Of a DNA stretch of 64,000 nucleotides, positions 22,905 through 33,811 are shown one piece after another. The notes beneath the pieces were generated by a model that worked only from the letters and a program-made list of their open reading frames with translations, ran no database searches and was not told the DNA's origin. The stretch comes from Burkholderiales bacterium. Lineage in GTDB: Bacteria > Pseudomonadota > Gammaproteobacteria > Burkholderiales > Burkholderiaceae_C. Position 1 is the first letter of the stretch; the number at the start of each line of letters is the position of its first letter. The position numbers and the translations under genes were made by a program. The stretch is taken from contig JAKFVA010000022.1 in the NCBI GenBank assembly GCA_021732385.1, positions 1-64,000 of the forward strand, read 5' to 3'.

Positions 22905-25814
22905 ATGAGCGCAATTCCCCCAGTCACGCTTACCCCTGGCGTACCCGCCTCGTCCGTTTACGCAGCCTACCAGGCCAATACCTACCTCTTCGGCGGCAAT
23001 GCGCCCTATGTCGAGGAGATGTACGAAAACTACCTGGCCAACCCCGGCAGCGTGCCCGATAACTGGCGCGACTATTTCGACGCACTGCAAAACGTACCGG
23101 CGGTAGATGGCAGCAATGCCAAAGACGTGCCGCACTTGCCTGTGGTCAATGCCTTTGCCGAGCGCGCCAAGCAGGGCACCACCAAGGTGGTGGTGGCTAG
23201 CCAGGACGCCGAGATGGGCCGCAAGCGCACGGCAGCGCAGCAGCTGATTGCCGCTTACCGCAACGTAGGCGCCCGCTGGGCTGATCTGGATCCGCTCAAG
23301 CGCACCGAGCGCCCGGCCATCCCCGAACTCGAGCCGTCGTTCTACGGTTTTTCCGATGCCGATCAGGAAACCGTGTTCAACACCAGCAACACCTACTTTG
23401 GCAAGGAGCGCATGAGCCTGCGCGACCTGCTCAACGCGCTGCGCGAAACCTACTGCGGCACGATTGGCGTGGAGTACATGTACATCAGCGAGCAGCCGCA
23501 AAAGCGCTGGTGGCAGCAAAAGCTGGAAAGCGTGCGCAGTAAGCCGCAGTTCAACACCGAGAAAAAGCGCCACATCCTTGATCGCGTTACCGCGGCGGAA
23601 GGCCTGGAGCGCTTTTTGCACACCAAATACGTTGGCCAAAAGCGATTCTCGTTGGAAGGTGGCGAGAGTTTCATTGCTTCCATGGACGAACTGATCCAGC
23701 TTGCTGGTAGCAAGGGCGTGCAAGAGGTGGTGATCGGCATGGCGCACCGCGGCCGCCTGAACGTGCTGGTCAACACCCTGGGCAAGCTGCCCAAGGACTT
23801 GTTTGCCGAGTTTGACCACACTGCGCCCGAAGACCTGCCCAGTGGCGACGTCAAATACCACCAGGGGTTTTCATCGGATGTCACCACCCCCGGCGGACCG
23901 GTGCACCTGACGCTGGCCTTCAACCCCTCGCACCTGGAAATCGTCAACCCCGTGGTGGAAGGCTCGGTGCGCGCGCGCATGGACCGCCGTGGCGATGCGC
24001 TGGGCTTGCAGGTCTTGCCGGTGCTGGTGCATGGCGACGCAGCGTTTGCCGGGCAGGGCGTTGTAATGGAGACGCTGGCACTGGCAGAGACGCGTGGCTA
24101 CTCTACTGGTGGCACGGTACACATTGTCATCAACAACCAGATTGGCTTTACCACCAGTGATCCGCGCGACTCGCGCTCCACCCTGTATTGCACCGACGTC
24201 GTCAAGATGATTGAAGCGCCGGTAGTGCATGTGAATGGCGACGACCCCGAGGCGGTGGTGCTGGCAACGCAGCTGGCGCTGGAATACCGCATGGAATTCC
24301 ACAAGGACGTGGTGGTGGACATCATCTGCTTTCGCAAACTGGGCCACAACGAACAAGACACACCGGCGCTGACGCAGCCACTGATGTACAAGAAAATTGC
24401 CCAGCATCCCGGCACGCGCAAACTGTATGCCGACAAGCTGGCTGCGCAGGGCATGGGCACCACCCTGGGTGATGACATGGTCAAGGCCATGCGCGCCGCG
24501 TTGGACGAGGGAAAAAATACCATTGACCTGGTGCTGACCAACTTCAAGAGTAAGTACGCGGTGGACTGGCTGCCCTACCTCAACAAGAAATGGACTGACG
24601 CTGCCGATACCGCCATCCCCACTACCGAGTGGAAACGCCTGGCTGAAAAAATAACCACGTTGCCGGCTGGCTTTACGCCGCACAACTTGGTGAAAAACGT
24701 GCTGGATGCACGCGCTGCGATGGGCCGGGGCGAAGTCAATGTGGACTGGGGCATGGGCGAGCATATGGCTTTTGCCTCGCTGGTAGCCAGCGGCTACCCT
24801 GTGCGCCTTTCAGGTGAAGACTGCGGCCGTGGCACTTTCACGCACCGCCATGCCGTGTTGCATGACCAGAACCGCGAGAAGTGGGACATTGGCACCCACA
24901 CGCCGCTGCAGCATGTGGCTGACAACCAGGCTCCGTTTATGGTGATTGACTCCATCTTGTCGGAAGAAGCGGTGTTGGGGTTCGAGTACGGCTACGCCTC
25001 CAATGATCCCAACACACTGGTGATTTGGGAGGCGCAGTTTGGCGACTTTGTTAATGGCGCGCAGGTGGTGATTGACCAGTTCATTGCCTCTGGCGAGGTC
25101 AAATGGGGCCGTGTGAATGGCATTACGCTGATGCTGCCGCACGGCTACGAAGGCCAGGGGCCTGAGCACAGTTCGGCGCGGCTGGAACGCTTCATGCAGT
25201 TGAGTGCGGATACCAACATCCAGGTGGTGCAACCCACCACGGCCAGCCAGATATTCCATGTGTTGCGCCGCCAGATGATTCGCCCGCTGCGCAAGCCGCT
25301 GATCATCATGACGCCCAAGAGTTTGCTGCGCAACAAGGACGCCACCTCACCGCTGTCTGAATTCACCAAGGGCGGTTTCCAGACCATCATCCCCGAGAGC
25401 AAGGCCGACGTCATTGCCAAGGCCGACAAAGTCAAGCGTATCGTTTGCTGCTCGGGCAAGGTGTATTTTGACTTGGCCAAAAAACGCGAAGAAAAAGGCG
25501 CTGATGACGTGGTGCTGCTGCGTGTGGAGCAGCTCTACCCGTTTCCGCACAAGGTGTTTGCCGGAGAGCTCAAAAAATACCCGAATGTCACTGAAATTGT
25601 GTGGTGCCAGGACGAGCCGCAAAACCAGGGCGCCTGGTTCTTTGTGCAGCACTACATTCATGAAAACATGACGGATGGTCAAAAACTCGGCTATGCCGGA
25701 CGTGCTGCCTCCGCCTCGCCAGCCGTGGGCTATGCGCACTTGCACCAAGAGCAGCAAAAGGCGCTGGTAGATGCCGCCTTTGGCAAGCTCAAGGGCTTTA
25801 TCCTGACTAAATAA
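22905..25814 (+). CDS. sucA: 2-oxoglutarate dehydrogenase E1 component
   Basis: A 969-residue thiamine-diphosphate enzyme. The N-terminus has the E1o docking segment ('[35 protein letters not shown]'). The ThDP region includes '[17 protein letters not shown]' and '[18 protein letters not shown]' followed by '[17 protein letters not shown]', and the C-terminal half has '[18 protein letters not shown]'. It decarboxylates 2-oxoglutarate and passes the succinyl group to the lipoyl arm of SucB. It has a strong GGAGG site 10 nt before the ATG and starts the operon sucA-sucB-lpdA-zapE. Length matches the family (about 930-960). Confidence 0.97.
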   Translation: MSAIPPVTLTPGVPASSVYAAYQANTYLFGGNAPYVEEMYENYLANPGSVPDNWRDYFDALQNVPAVDGSNAKDVPHLPVVNAFAERAKQGTTKVVVASQDAEMGRKRTAAQQLIAAYRNVGARWADLDPLKRTERPAIPELEPSFYGFSDADQETVFNTSNTYFGKERMSLRDLLNALRETYCGTIGVEYMYISEQPQKRWWQQKLESVRSKPQFNTEKKRHILDRVTAAEGLERFLHTKYVGQKRFSLEGGESFIASMDELIQLAGSKGVQEVVIGMAHRGRLNVLVNTLGKLPKDLFAEFDHTAPEDLPSGDVKYHQGFSSDVTTPGGPVHLTLAFNPSHLEIVNPVVEGSVRARMDRRGDALGLQVLPVLVHGDAAFAGQGVVMETLALAETRGYSTGGTVHIVINNQIGFTTSDPRDSRSTLYCTDVVKMIEAPVVHVNGDDPEAVVLATQLALEYRMEFHKDVVVDIICFRKLGHNEQDTPALTQPLMYKKIAQHPGTRKLYADKLAAQGMGTTLGDDMVKAMRAALDEGKNTIDLVLTNFKSKYAVDWLPYLNKKWTDAADTAIPTTEWKRLAEKITTLPAGFTPHNLVKNVLDARAAMGRGEVNVDWGMGEHMAFASLVASGYPVRLSGEDCGRGTFTHRHAVLHDQNREKWDIGTHTPLQHVADNQAPFMVIDSILSEEAVLGFEYGYASNDPNTLVIWEAQFGDFVNGAQVVIDQFIASGEVKWGRVNGITLMLPHGYEGQGPEHSSARLERFMQLSADTNIQVVQPTTASQIFHVLRRQMIRPLRKPLIIMTPKSLLRNKDATSPLSEFTKGGFQTIIPESKADVIAKADKVKRIVCCSGKVYFDLAKKREEKGADDVVLLRVEQLYPFPHKVFAGELKKYPNVTEIVWCQDEPQNQGAWFFVQHYIHENMTDGQKLGYAGRAASASPAVGYAHLHQEQQKALVDAAFGKLKGFILTK

Positions 25815-25849
25815 CACACCAAAACACACTTAAATCGAGAAGAAATAAC

Positions 25850-27121
25850 ATGGCTATCGTAGAAGTCAAAGTACCGCAGCTGTCGGAATCGGTTGCCGAG
25901 GCAACGATGTTGCAGTGGAAGAAAAAGCCCGGCGATGCGGTTGCAGTCGATGAAATCCTGATTGAAATTGAAACCGATAAGGTGGTGCTTGAGGTGCCTG
26001 CCCCATCGGCTGGCGTGCTGGCCGAGCTGGTGGTGGCTGATGGCGGCATGGTGGTGAGCGACCAAGTGATTGCGCGCATCGACACGGCGGGCAAAGCCGG
26101 TACTGCATCTGCATCTGCATCTGCGCCTGCGCCTGCACCTGCACCGGTCGCTGTCAGCGCTGTAGCCGCAACTGCCGCTGCGGTTTCAGGTGGTGGCAAA
26201 TCGGATGTGGCTATGCCTTCAGCCGCCAAGCTAATGGCCGATAACAACCTGGCCGCCGGTTCAGTATCCGGCACCGGAAAGGATAGCCGCATAACGAAGG
26301 GCGATGTGTTGGTTGCGGTAGCCTCGGGTGCTACTACAAAAGCCGCTGCTGCGGTCATGCCCACGAAAGCGCCAACCCCCAGCTTGCCGCAAGTAGCTGT
26401 GCCAGCGGTCGATTTGGGGGAGCGCCCTGAACAACGTGTCCCTATGAGCCGCCTACGCGCACGCGTGGCTGAGCGGCTATTGCAATCGCAAGCCACCAAT
26501 GCCATTTTGACTACCTTCAACGAGGTCAACATGGCGCCAGTGATGGAGATGCGCAAACGGTTCCAGGAGAAATTTGAAAAAGAGCACGGCGTGAAGATTG
26601 GCTTCATGAGCTTTTTCGTCAAAGCGGCAGTTCATGCGCTGAAAAAGTACCCGGCAGTTAACGCCAGCGTGGACGGTACCGACATCGTCTACCACGGCTA
26701 CTTCGACATTGGCATTGCCGTGGGGAGCCCGCGTGGCCTGGTGGTGCCAATCCTGCGCAATGCCGATCAGATGAGTTTTGCCGATATTGAAAAGAAAATT
26801 GCCGAGTTCGGCAATAAGGCGCGTGACGGCAAGCTGAGCATTGAAGAAATGACCGGCGGCACCTTCTCGATCTCCAATGGCGGCGTGTTTGGCTCCATGC
26901 TCTCCACGCCCATCATCAACCCGCCGCAGTCGGCAATCTTGGGCGTACACGCCACCAAAGACCGCGCCGTGGTGGAAAACGGCCAAATTGTGATCCGTCC
27001 GATCAACTACCTCGCCATGAGCTATGACCACCGCATCATCGATGGCCGCGAGGCCGTGCTGAGCCTGGTGGCAATGAAGGAAGCGCTGGAAGACCCAGCG
27101 CGTCTGCTGTTCGATATTTGA
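25850..27121 (+). CDS. sucB: Dihydrolipoamide succinyltransferase (2-oxoglutarate dehydrogenase E2)
   Basis: A 423-residue protein with three parts. The N-terminal lipoyl domain has Lys44 in '[12 protein letters not shown]'. A peripheral-subunit-binding domain follows around residues 120-155 ('[31 protein letters not shown]'). The catalytic domain has His394 and Asp398 in '[13 protein letters not shown]'. The first linker is an Ala/Pro/Ser repeat and the second is also Ala/Pro-rich, giving the swinging arm mobility. It transfers succinyl to CoA. It lies 35 bp after sucA. Confidence 0.97.
   Translation: MAIVEVKVPQLSESVAEATMLQWKKKPGDAVAVDEILIEIETDKVVLEVPAPSAGVLAELVVADGGMVVSDQVIARIDTAGKAGTASASASAPAPAPAPVAVSAVAATAAAVSGGGKSDVAMPSAAKLMADNNLAAGSVSGTGKDSRITKGDVLVAVASGATTKAAAAVMPTKAPTPSLPQVAVPAVDLGERPEQRVPMSRLRARVAERLLQSQATNAILTTFNEVNMAPVMEMRKRFQEKFEKEHGVKIGFMSFFVKAAVHALKKYPAVNASVDGTDIVYHGYFDIGIAVGSPRGLVVPILRNADQMSFADIEKKIAEFGNKARDGKLSIEEMTGGTFSISNGGVFGSMLSTPIINPPQSAILGVHATKDRAVVENGQIVIRPINYLAMSYDHRIIDGREAVLSLVAMKEALEDPARLLFDI
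26105..26146 (+). repeat. Hexanucleotide microsatellite in the sucB linker
   Basis: Three GCATCT units, two GCGCCT, two of GCACC(T/G) type run in phase with the codons and encode alternating Ala-Ser then Ala-Pro. Because the unit is 6 bp, copy-number change would lengthen or shorten the linker without a frameshift. Confidence 0.75.
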
Positions 27122-27183
27122 TTAACTTTGCGGGGCAGTCTGGTGGCCAGGCCGCCAGCGCGCTACCCAACCGACTAAAAAAT

Positions 27184-28611
27184 ATGAGTAAACCATTTGA
27201 CGTCATTGTTATCGGCGGCGGCCCTGGCGGCTACATTGCCGCCATCCGCGCTGCGCAACTCGGTTTTTCTGTGGCTTGCATTGACGAGTGGAAAAACGCG
27301 GCAGGTGGCCCGGCGCCTGGTGGAACCTGCACCAATGTGGGCTGCATTCCCAGCAAGGCGCTGCTGCAGTCTTCAGAGCACTACGAGCAGGCAGGCCATC
27401 ACTTTGCCGAGCACGGCATTGAGGTCAAGGGGTTGGGCCTGGACGTAAGCAAGATGCTGGCGCGTAAAAATACCGTGGTCAAACAGAACAACGATGGTAT
27501 TTTGTATTTGTTCAAGAAGAACAAGATCGGCTTTTTCCATGGACGCGGCGCATTCGTCAAGGCGGCTGACGGCTTGTACGAAATTTCGGTGACGGGCGCG
27601 CAAAACGAGTTGCTGGTGGGTAAGCACATTGTTGTGGCCACAGGCTCCAACGCGCGTGCTTTGCCTGGCACCCCATTTGATGAAGAAAACATCCTCAGTA
27701 ACGATGGCGCACTGCGCATTGGTACGGTGCCTAAAAAGCTGGGGCTGATTGGCGCTGGCGTGATTGGTCTGGAGATGGGCTCGGTCTGGCGCCGGCTGGG
27801 CGCAGAAGTCACGATTTTGGAGGGGCTGCCGACCTTCCTGGGTGCGGTTGATGAGCAAATTGCCAAGGAAGCGAAAAAAGCCTTTGACAAGCAAGGCCTG
27901 AAGATTGAGCTGGGCGTGAAAGTAGGCGAAATAAAGGGCAGTAAAAAAGGCGTGTCGATTGCCTACAGCAATGCCAAAGGCGAGGCGCAAACGCTGGAGG
28001 TGGACAAGCTCATCATCTCGATTGGACGGGTCGCGAATACGACTGGGCTTGGTGCTGAGGCGGTAGGTCTCAAGCTCGGTGAGCGTGGCGATATCGAGGT
28101 CGATGCCGAGTGCAAGACCAACCTGCCGAATGTTTGGGCCATTGGCGACGTGGTACGTGGCCCCATGCTGGCCCACAAAGCCGAGGAAGAGGGTGTGGCT
28201 GTGGCCGAGCGTATCGCCGGCCAGCACGGGCATGTCAATTTCAATACCGTTCCCTGGGTCATCTACACCAGTCCCGAGATTGCCTGGGTGGGCCAGACCG
28301 AGCAGCAATTGAAGAGTGCAGGCCGTGCCTACAAGGCTGGCAGCTTTCCCTTCTTGGCCAATGGCCGTGCGCGCGCTTTGGGGGACACCACCGGCATGGT
28401 CAAAATGCTGGCTGATGCGACGACCGACGAAATTCTGGGCGTACACATCGTTGGCCCGCAGGCCAGTGAATTGATTGCCGAGTGCGTGATGGCAATGGAA
28501 TTCCGCGCCAGCAGTGAAGACATTGCCCGCATCTGCCACGCCCATCCCTCGCTGTCGGAGGCAACCAAGGAAGCGGCGCTGGCAGTCGACAAACGCACCT
28601 TGAACTTCTAA
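27184..28611 (+). CDS. lpdA: Dihydrolipoyl dehydrogenase (E3)
   Basis: A 475-residue FAD flavoprotein. It has the N-terminal FAD loop '[19 protein letters not shown]', the redox disulfide Cys49-Cys54 in '[15 protein letters not shown]', the NAD loop '[20 protein letters not shown]' and the dimer-interface active His-Glu in '[16 protein letters not shown]'. It re-oxidises dihydrolipoamide with NAD+. The ATG at 27184 is chosen because the 22 extra codons in frame upstream are not family-like. The 62-bp spacer after sucB contains a GGTGGCC/GGCCGCC stem that may tune expression. Confidence 0.97.
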   Translation: MSKPFDVIVIGGGPGGYIAAIRAAQLGFSVACIDEWKNAAGGPAPGGTCTNVGCIPSKALLQSSEHYEQAGHHFAEHGIEVKGLGLDVSKMLARKNTVVKQNNDGILYLFKKNKIGFFHGRGAFVKAADGLYEISVTGAQNELLVGKHIVVATGSNARALPGTPFDEENILSNDGALRIGTVPKKLGLIGAGVIGLEMGSVWRRLGAEVTILEGLPTFLGAVDEQIAKEAKKAFDKQGLKIELGVKVGEIKGSKKGVSIAYSNAKGEAQTLEVDKLIISIGRVANTTGLGAEAVGLKLGERGDIEVDAECKTNLPNVWAIGDVVRGPMLAHKAEEEGVAVAERIAGQHGHVNFNTVPWVIYTSPEIAWVGQTEQQLKSAGRAYKAGSFPFLANGRARALGDTTGMVKMLADATTDEILGVHIVGPQASELIAECVMAMEFRASSEDIARICHAHPSLSEATKEAALAVDKRTLNF

Positions 28612-28612
28612 G

Positions 28613-29728
28613 GTGGCTGACTCCGGCATTCGCCCGGTCAGCGCGGCCTACCAAGCCGAACTCGCTGCACGCAACTACCGCAGCGATCCGGCCCAGTTGC
28701 GGGCAGTGCAGGAGCTGGAGCGCTGCGCCACTGAGTGGGCCGACTTCAAGGAGCAACGCTCCAATGTCTTCAAAAAGCTGATCAACCGGCCTGACGTGCC
28801 GCAAGGCGTTTACTTGTACGGTGGGGTAGGGCGCGGCAAGAGCTTCTTGATGGACTGCTTTTTTCATGCGGTGCCCCTGAAGCGCAAAGCACGGCTGCAC
28901 TTTCATGAATTCATGCGCGAGGTCCACCGTGAGTTAACGGAGTTGCAAGGCACGGTCAACCCGCTGGACGAGCTGGGCAAGCGCATGGCCGAGCGTTTTC
29001 GGCTAATTTGTTTTGACGAATTTCATGTGGCTGACGTGACCGACGCGATGATCCTGCACCGGCTGCTGGATGCCCTGTTCAAGAATGGTGTTGGTTTCGT
29101 GACCACATCCAACTTCCACCCGGACGCCCTGTACCCCGATGGTTTGCACCGCGACCGCATTTTGCCGGCTATCGAGTTATTGAAAGACCATCTGACGGTA
29201 GTGAATGTGGACAACGGCACAGACTACCGTCAGCAGGTGCTTTCCCAACTGCAGATGTATTGCACGCCCCTGGGGGAGCAGGCACAAACCTACATGGCAC
29301 AGGCTTTTGGCCGTCTGGCGGATGGTCAGGAAGAGCCGCCACTGCTGCAAATTGAATCGCGTCAGATCCATGCGTGTAAAAAGGCTGGCGCTGTGGTCTG
29401 GTTTGATTTCAAAACGCTGTGCGGTGGACCACGTTCGCAGAATGATTACCTGGAAATCGCTACGCAATTCCATACTGTTCTGCTATCAAATGTGCCTGCA
29501 ATGCCGCTACGCATGGCGAATGAGGCGCGCCGCTTCACTTGGCTGGTGGATGTACTGTATGACAGGCGCGTCAAGCTGATTATTTCTGCCGAGGTAGCGC
29601 CTGAGATGCTTTATACCGAAGGCCCTTTAGCGCACGAGTTTGCACGTACCGTCTCCCGGCTCAAGGAAATGCAGTCGGCAGAATTTCTGGCCTTGGAGCG
29701 ACGCTTGGTGGATACTGGGCTGACATGA
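28613..29728 (+). CDS. zapE: Cell division AFG1-like ATPase ZapE
   Basis: A 371-residue P-loop ATPase with Walker A 'GGVGRGKS' (70-77) and Walker B 'LICFDEFHVAD' (131-140), followed by 'MILHRLLDALFKNGVGFVTTSNFHPDALYPDGLHRDRILPAI', a diagnostic AFG1/ZapE region. ZapE acts at the Z-ring during late division, and the AFG1 family has proteostasis roles. The start is GTG, one base after the lpdA stop, so the gene rides on the sucAB-lpdA transcript, an arrangement seen in other Burkholderiales as far as I recall. Confidence 0.93.
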   Translation: MADSGIRPVSAAYQAELAARNYRSDPAQLRAVQELERCATEWADFKEQRSNVFKKLINRPDVPQGVYLYGGVGRGKSFLMDCFFHAVPLKRKARLHFHEFMREVHRELTELQGTVNPLDELGKRMAERFRLICFDEFHVADVTDAMILHRLLDALFKNGVGFVTTSNFHPDALYPDGLHRDRILPAIELLKDHLTVVNVDNGTDYRQQVLSQLQMYCTPLGEQAQTYMAQAFGRLADGQEEPPLLQIESRQIHACKKAGAVVWFDFKTLCGGPRSQNDYLEIATQFHTVLLSNVPAMPLRMANEARRFTWLVDVLYDRRVKLIISAEVAPEMLYTEGPLAHEFARTVSRLKEMQSAEFLALERRLVDTGLT

Positions 29729-30084
29729 AAAAACGAAGTCAGTTTCAGCATGGGCTTGGTATTGGCCTACTTTGCATGGGCATGGCCAGCGCACAGTCTT
29801 TACCAGCAACCTCATCGACCGGCGCCGCCGAGCCAGTTAGTGCGGGTGTATCAGACCGAGTTGAGCGTGCGCGAATTACCGCTGAGCGCGAGTGGGTAGA
29901 GACACGCTTTACCAGCGAAGAAGCTGTTTGCTACAACAAATTTGCGACACACGACTGTCTGAATCAGGCACGCGCGCAGCGCAGACAGGCATTGGCTGAT
30001 TTGCGTCGCCAAGAGATTACGCTGAATGACGCGCAGCGCAAACGCCGCGGGGTCGAGCAGATGAAGAAGCTGGAGAGCCGCTGA
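29725..30084 (+). CDS. Small secreted protein, function unknown
   Basis: A 119-residue protein with a signal peptide (residues 1-24, Ala-Ser-Ala-Gln). The mature part is highly charged and helical. It contains 'RITAEREWVETRFTSEEAVCYNKFATHDCLNQARAQRR', with two Cys that could pair, and a basic C-terminus. No named domain is recognised. It overlaps zapE by 4 bp (ATGA), so it is the last gene of that operon. A periplasmic location is likely; the role is unknown. Confidence 0.7.
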   Translation: MKKRSQFQHGLGIGLLCMGMASAQSLPATSSTGAAEPVSAGVSDRVERARITAEREWVETRFTSEEAVCYNKFATHDCLNQARAQRRQALADLRRQEITLNDAQRKRRGVEQMKKLESR

Positions 30085-30126
30085 GGCGCAGAATCGGCAA
30101 AACAGCAAGCCAGCCTAAAGGCGGGC

Positions 30127-30882
30127 CTAAAGCGGCTCGAGCTTGACAATCACCAACGACAAATTATCACCACTGCCTCTGGCGCGTGAACGGGCCTTGT
30201 CAATCAGAAATTCTGTGGCCTCACGCGGCGACAAAGACGAAAGCGCAGCGCCTAGCTCGCCATGACTAAAATAGTGCCAAACCCCATCGCTGCAGGCCAT
30301 CAGCACATCGCCAGGCCGCAATTGCGGTATCAAATGAATAGATACCGGGGGGTCGGTTTCTGTGCCCAGGCAGCTCATTAATATGTTTGACTGGGGGTGG
30401 TTGTTAGCTTCTTCTTCCGTAATTTCGCCACGATCTACCAGCGTTTGCACATACGAGTGGTCCATGGTGCGTTTTACCAACTGGTTGCCGTGGTAATGGT
30501 AAATGCGCGAATCACCCGCATGCGCCCAATGGCAATCTCCTTGGGGATTAATGATGAAAATGGCCATCGTGCTGTGCGGTTCCTGCTCAGCAGAAATCGC
30601 GGTCAATTTGATGACCATGTGCGCCTCTTGAACCATTTGGTTCAAGAGTGATGGCGTATCGTCGGTTTCAGGAGAGTAGCGCTCAAACAACTGCTTGGCG
30701 GTGAGCATTACCTGGTCAGACGCCTTGCGTCCGCCACTGCGCCCACCCATGCCGTCTGCCACCAAGCCGAGCACACAGCCGTTGACACGGGGATGGCTAA
30801 TCAAGGTTACCTGGTCTTGCTGGTAGTCGCGGTCACCCTTGTGGATACCAGTAGAGGCGGTCAGTCGGTATCCTTGGCTCAT
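30127..30882 (-). CDS. PP2C-family protein serine/threonine phosphatase
   Basis: A 251-residue phosphatase with all main PP2C motifs: 'GIHKGDRDYQQDQ', 'GLVADGMGGRSGG' (metal-binding Asp43), 'WAHAGDSRIYHYHG', 'LMACSDGVWHYF' and 'ARGSGDNLSLVIVKL'. Such enzymes remove phosphate from Ser/Thr with two Mn or Mg ions, usually opposing an STK kinase; none lies in the window. The gene is divergent from the dinG-like helicase with a 122-bp spacer and convergent with the small secreted protein gene. A mismatched GCC(A)GCCT/AGGCGGGC stem lies in the 42-bp gap between the 3' ends. Confidence 0.9.
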   Translation of the reverse strand: MSQGYRLTASTGIHKGDRDYQQDQVTLISHPRVNGCVLGLVADGMGGRSGGRKASDQVMLTAKQLFERYSPETDDTPSLLNQMVQEAHMVIKLTAISAEQEPHSTMAIFIINPQGDCHWAHAGDSRIYHYHGNQLVKRTMDHSYVQTLVDRGEITEEEANNHPQSNILMSCLGTETDPPVSIHLIPQLRPGDVLMACSDGVWHYFSHGELGAALSSLSPREATEFLIDKARSRARGSGDNLSLVIVKLEPL

Positions 30883-31004
30883 AGCGATAAATGCTGCGGT
30901 GTTTTCATGGCATTTTTAAGTACGGTAGGCGCGTATTATCAAGTCAACTGGCCTGTGGGGCTTTACGGGTATTGTGCTTGCGGTGTTTTGGTGATTTTTA
31001 ACTC

Positions 31005-33032
31005 ATGAGTTTGCCTCTTTTGGCCGCTGAGGCTTTTGCCCCTGACGGTGTTTTGTCGCGTGTGACGCTTGGATTTAAGGCGCGCGCTGGGCAAACCGAA
31101 ATGGCTTTGGCTGTGAGCCAAGCCATCGAGCAAGGTAGTGTGCTGGTAGTTGAGGCTGGCACCGGCGTAGGCAAGACATTTTCCTACCTAGTGCCGGCAC
31201 TGCTCTCAGGCAAAAAGGTACTGGTATCCACCGCCACCAAGGCTTTACAAGACCAATTGTTTGGGCGCGATTTGCCGGGGTTGGTGCAGGCGCTTGAGCT
31301 GCCGCTGGTATGTCGCGTGCTCAAGGGGCGTGGCAGTTATTTGTGCTTGCAGCGCCTACCACTGGCACGCCACAGTGCCGGGGTTATTGGCTATGCCGAG
31401 ATGGCGGTACTGGCGCGTATTGAGCAATGGGCCACGCAAACCCAGTCGGGTGAAATTGCCGAGATCCCCGGTATGGATGAACGATCAGCTTTGATCCCGC
31501 TGGTGACTTCCACACGGGAGAATTGCCTGGGCAGCCAGTGCCCACAATTCAAGGCGTGCCATGTCAACAAGGCACGACGCGAGGCCTTGCTGGCCGACGT
31601 GCTGGTAATCAACCACCACCTGTTCTTTGCCGATATGGCGGTGCGTGAATCGGGCATGGCTGAGCTGTTACCTGCCTTTGATATTGCGATTTTTGACGAA
31701 GCGCACCAAATGAATGAAACCGGCATCCAGTTTTTGGGGCAGCACCTGGCGACTGGGCAATTACTGGATTTCTCACGAGATTTACTCGCCTCTGGCCTGC
31801 AGCATGCGCGCGGCTTGCATGATTGGCCGGCATTGGCACAAGGCGTTGAGATCGCTGCACGCAACCTGCGCTTGGTGGCCAGCAAAGTCCCGTTGGGCAG
31901 CAAGCTGCGCTGGCGTGGCCCTGTGCCAGAGGGCCTTGCATCGCCAGCTTGGAGCCTCGCATTGGAGGCGGTGCACACAGCGGGCCATAGCGCTCAAAAG
32001 GCACTGGAGATGGTGCGGGAAACAGCCCCGGATTTCGACCGCCTGATTGCGCGCGCCGAGACGTTTTGCAGCCGAGCACGAGGTTTCTCGGCCGTTGCCG
32101 CACCAGAGAGCGTGCGTTGGTTGGATGTGACGTCGCAACTGCGGCTGGTCGAGTCGCCGCTGGATGTTGCACTTGCAATGCAAGCCTTGGTCTATCCCCA
32201 GGAGGGGCGTGCCACGCCTCAAAAAACATGGGTCTTTACCTCGGCCACCTTGGCGGCCGATGCACAGTTGCGCGGCTTCACAGAGCCCATGGGCTTACAA
32301 CAAGCTCAAGTTTTGCAGGTGGGCAGCCCGTTTGATTTTGCACAGCAGGCGGCTTTGTATGTTCCTAAAGGGTGGCCCTTGCCGGGTGATCCAGCGCATA
32401 GTGAACAGGTGGCGCGCTTTGTCGCCAGTGCTGCCAGCTGCTTGCAGGGTCGCACTTTGGTGCTAACGACCAGCTTGAAAGCCATGCGCACGGTTGGCGA
32501 ACATTTGCAAGTGCATTTTGAAGCAACCGGTGAGCCAATTGATGTGCTGGTACAGGGCCAGTGGCCCAAGCGCGAACTGATGCGGCGCTTCAGTCAGGGT
32601 GCAAGCGTGGGCCACAGGGCTTGCGTGCTGGTGGGATCAGCTTCATTTTGGGAAGGCGTAGATATTCCGGGCGCCGCGTTACAACTGGTGGTGATTGACA
32701 AGCTACCGTTTCCACCGCCCCGTGATCCATTGGTTGAGGCTCGGGCCAACCGGCTGGAAGCGACTGGCCGCAATCCGTTCCAGCACTACTTTCTGCCCGA
32801 AACCGCGGTGGCGCTCAAACAAGGGGCAGGGCGCCTTATACGGCGTGAATCAGACGTGGGTATTTTGGTGGTGTGTGACAGCCGCTTGCTCAGCATGGGC
32901 TATGGCCGCCAGTTGCTCAATGCATTGCCACCCATGCGCCGTCTGGGCAGCGAGGCGGATTTTCAGTCAGCGCTGGATGCGCTTACCAAAACTTCCACCA
33001 CGGATTTGACTGAACTTTGCCACCTGAGGTGA
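31005..33032 (+). CDS. XPD-like Fe-S DNA helicase, DinG/YoaA type
   Basis: A 675-residue superfamily 2 helicase. Walker A is 'EAGTGVGKT' (50-58) and the Walker B box is DEAH (231-234). Between them four cysteines (Cys114, Cys174, Cys179, Cys185) are spaced like the 4Fe-4S cluster of XPD/DinG proteins. The C-terminal helicase motifs include 'GSASFWEGVDIPGAALQLVVIDKLPFP' and 'QGAGRLIRRESDVGILVVCDSR'. DinG and YoaA unwind D-loops, R-loops or G-quadruplexes and help forks past damage. The length is nearer to YoaA (about 640) than to E. coli DinG (about 716). Its last 50 bp overlap the convergent bamD gene. Confidence 0.9.
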   Translation: MSLPLLAAEAFAPDGVLSRVTLGFKARAGQTEMALAVSQAIEQGSVLVVEAGTGVGKTFSYLVPALLSGKKVLVSTATKALQDQLFGRDLPGLVQALELPLVCRVLKGRGSYLCLQRLPLARHSAGVIGYAEMAVLARIEQWATQTQSGEIAEIPGMDERSALIPLVTSTRENCLGSQCPQFKACHVNKARREALLADVLVINHHLFFADMAVRESGMAELLPAFDIAIFDEAHQMNETGIQFLGQHLATGQLLDFSRDLLASGLQHARGLHDWPALAQGVEIAARNLRLVASKVPLGSKLRWRGPVPEGLASPAWSLALEAVHTAGHSAQKALEMVRETAPDFDRLIARAETFCSRARGFSAVAAPESVRWLDVTSQLRLVESPLDVALAMQALVYPQEGRATPQKTWVFTSATLAADAQLRGFTEPMGLQQAQVLQVGSPFDFAQQAALYVPKGWPLPGDPAHSEQVARFVASAASCLQGRTLVLTTSLKAMRTVGEHLQVHFEATGEPIDVLVQGQWPKRELMRRFSQGASVGHRACVLVGSASFWEGVDIPGAALQLVVIDKLPFPPPRDPLVEARANRLEATGRNPFQHYFLPETAVALKQGAGRLIRRESDVGILVVCDSRLLSMGYGRQLLNALPPMRRLGSEADFQSALDALTKTSTTDLTELCHLR

Positions 33033-33795
33033 GGTAAGCGCTTTTCGGGTAGCTTTTTTCCATGATGCGACGTGTATCGTCACGCAACGCAGTCAAGCCC
33101 AGCGCTTCGTAAGACTGCAGCACAATAAACAACGCCTCTTCCAACGCAGGAACATCGCGGTAATCGGTCAGGGCAATTTGAGCCCGATTGATGGCTGCCA
33201 CGTAAGCGCCGCGCTTATAGTAATAACGCGCCACATGCACCTCATATTGGGCCAGGGCATTGACGATATAAACCATGCGCTGACTAGCGTCGGGGGTGTA
33301 GCGCGACTCGGGGAAACGCGTTACCAATTCTTTGAATGACTCAAATGACTCCTTGGCGGCTTTCTGGTCGCGCTCGGAGAGGTCTTGGCGCGAAATAAAA
33401 GCAAAGGCACCCAGCTTGTCGTTGAAATTGACAATGCCTTTGAGATACAGCGCGTAGTCAAGCGCTGGGCTAGCAGGATGCAGCTTGATAAAGCGCTCCA
33501 GTGTTGCAATCGCCTGCGCCGGCTCTTCGCTGCGGTAATGGGCGTAGGCCTTTTCAAGCTGCGCCTGTTGCGCCAAGGGCGTACCGGCCGCACGGCCCTC
33601 AAGTTTTTCAAACAGGATAATGGCTTTGTCGTAGGAACCAGCGCTGATCTCCTCCTTGGCGTCAGCGTAGATTTTGTTCGGGCTTTGATTGGCAGTGGGG
33701 TCTGCAGGGGTGGAACTGGATGCGCAGCCCGTCAGCAGCAACGCTAGCCAGGCTGCTGAAAATAGGGCCACACTCGATAATCTAGCCAAAACCAT
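32983..33795 (-). CDS. bamD: Outer-membrane protein assembly factor BamD (ComL)
   Basis: A 270-residue lipoprotein with lipobox Leu-Thr-Gly-Cys24 and about five TPR-like helical repeats ('[29 protein letters not shown]', '[29 protein letters not shown]'). BamD bridges BamA and BamC/E in the beta-barrel assembly machine and is essential in most Gram-negatives. The start at 33795 gives a normal signal peptide; it is only 16 bp from the divergent rluD ATG, so promoters must overlap the 5' coding parts. The C-terminal codons overlap the dinG-like gene by 50 bp tail to tail. Confidence 0.95.
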   Translation of the reverse strand: MVLARLSSVALFSAAWLALLLTGCASSSTPADPTANQSPNKIYADAKEEISAGSYDKAIILFEKLEGRAAGTPLAQQAQLEKAYAHYRSEEPAQAIATLERFIKLHPASPALDYALYLKGIVNFNDKLGAFAFISRQDLSERDQKAAKESFESFKELVTRFPESRYTPDASQRMVYIVNALAQYEVHVARYYYKRGAYVAAINRAQIALTDYRDVPALEEALFIVLQSYEALGLTALRDDTRRIMEKSYPKSAYLTSGGKVQSNPWWKFW

Positions 33796-33811
33796 ATACG
33801 CCGCCTTCGTG

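Noticed and set aside
22860-23861. 333-codon minus-strand frame over the sucA 5' end
   Set aside because: It starts inside sucA and extends into the leader; no family resemblance.
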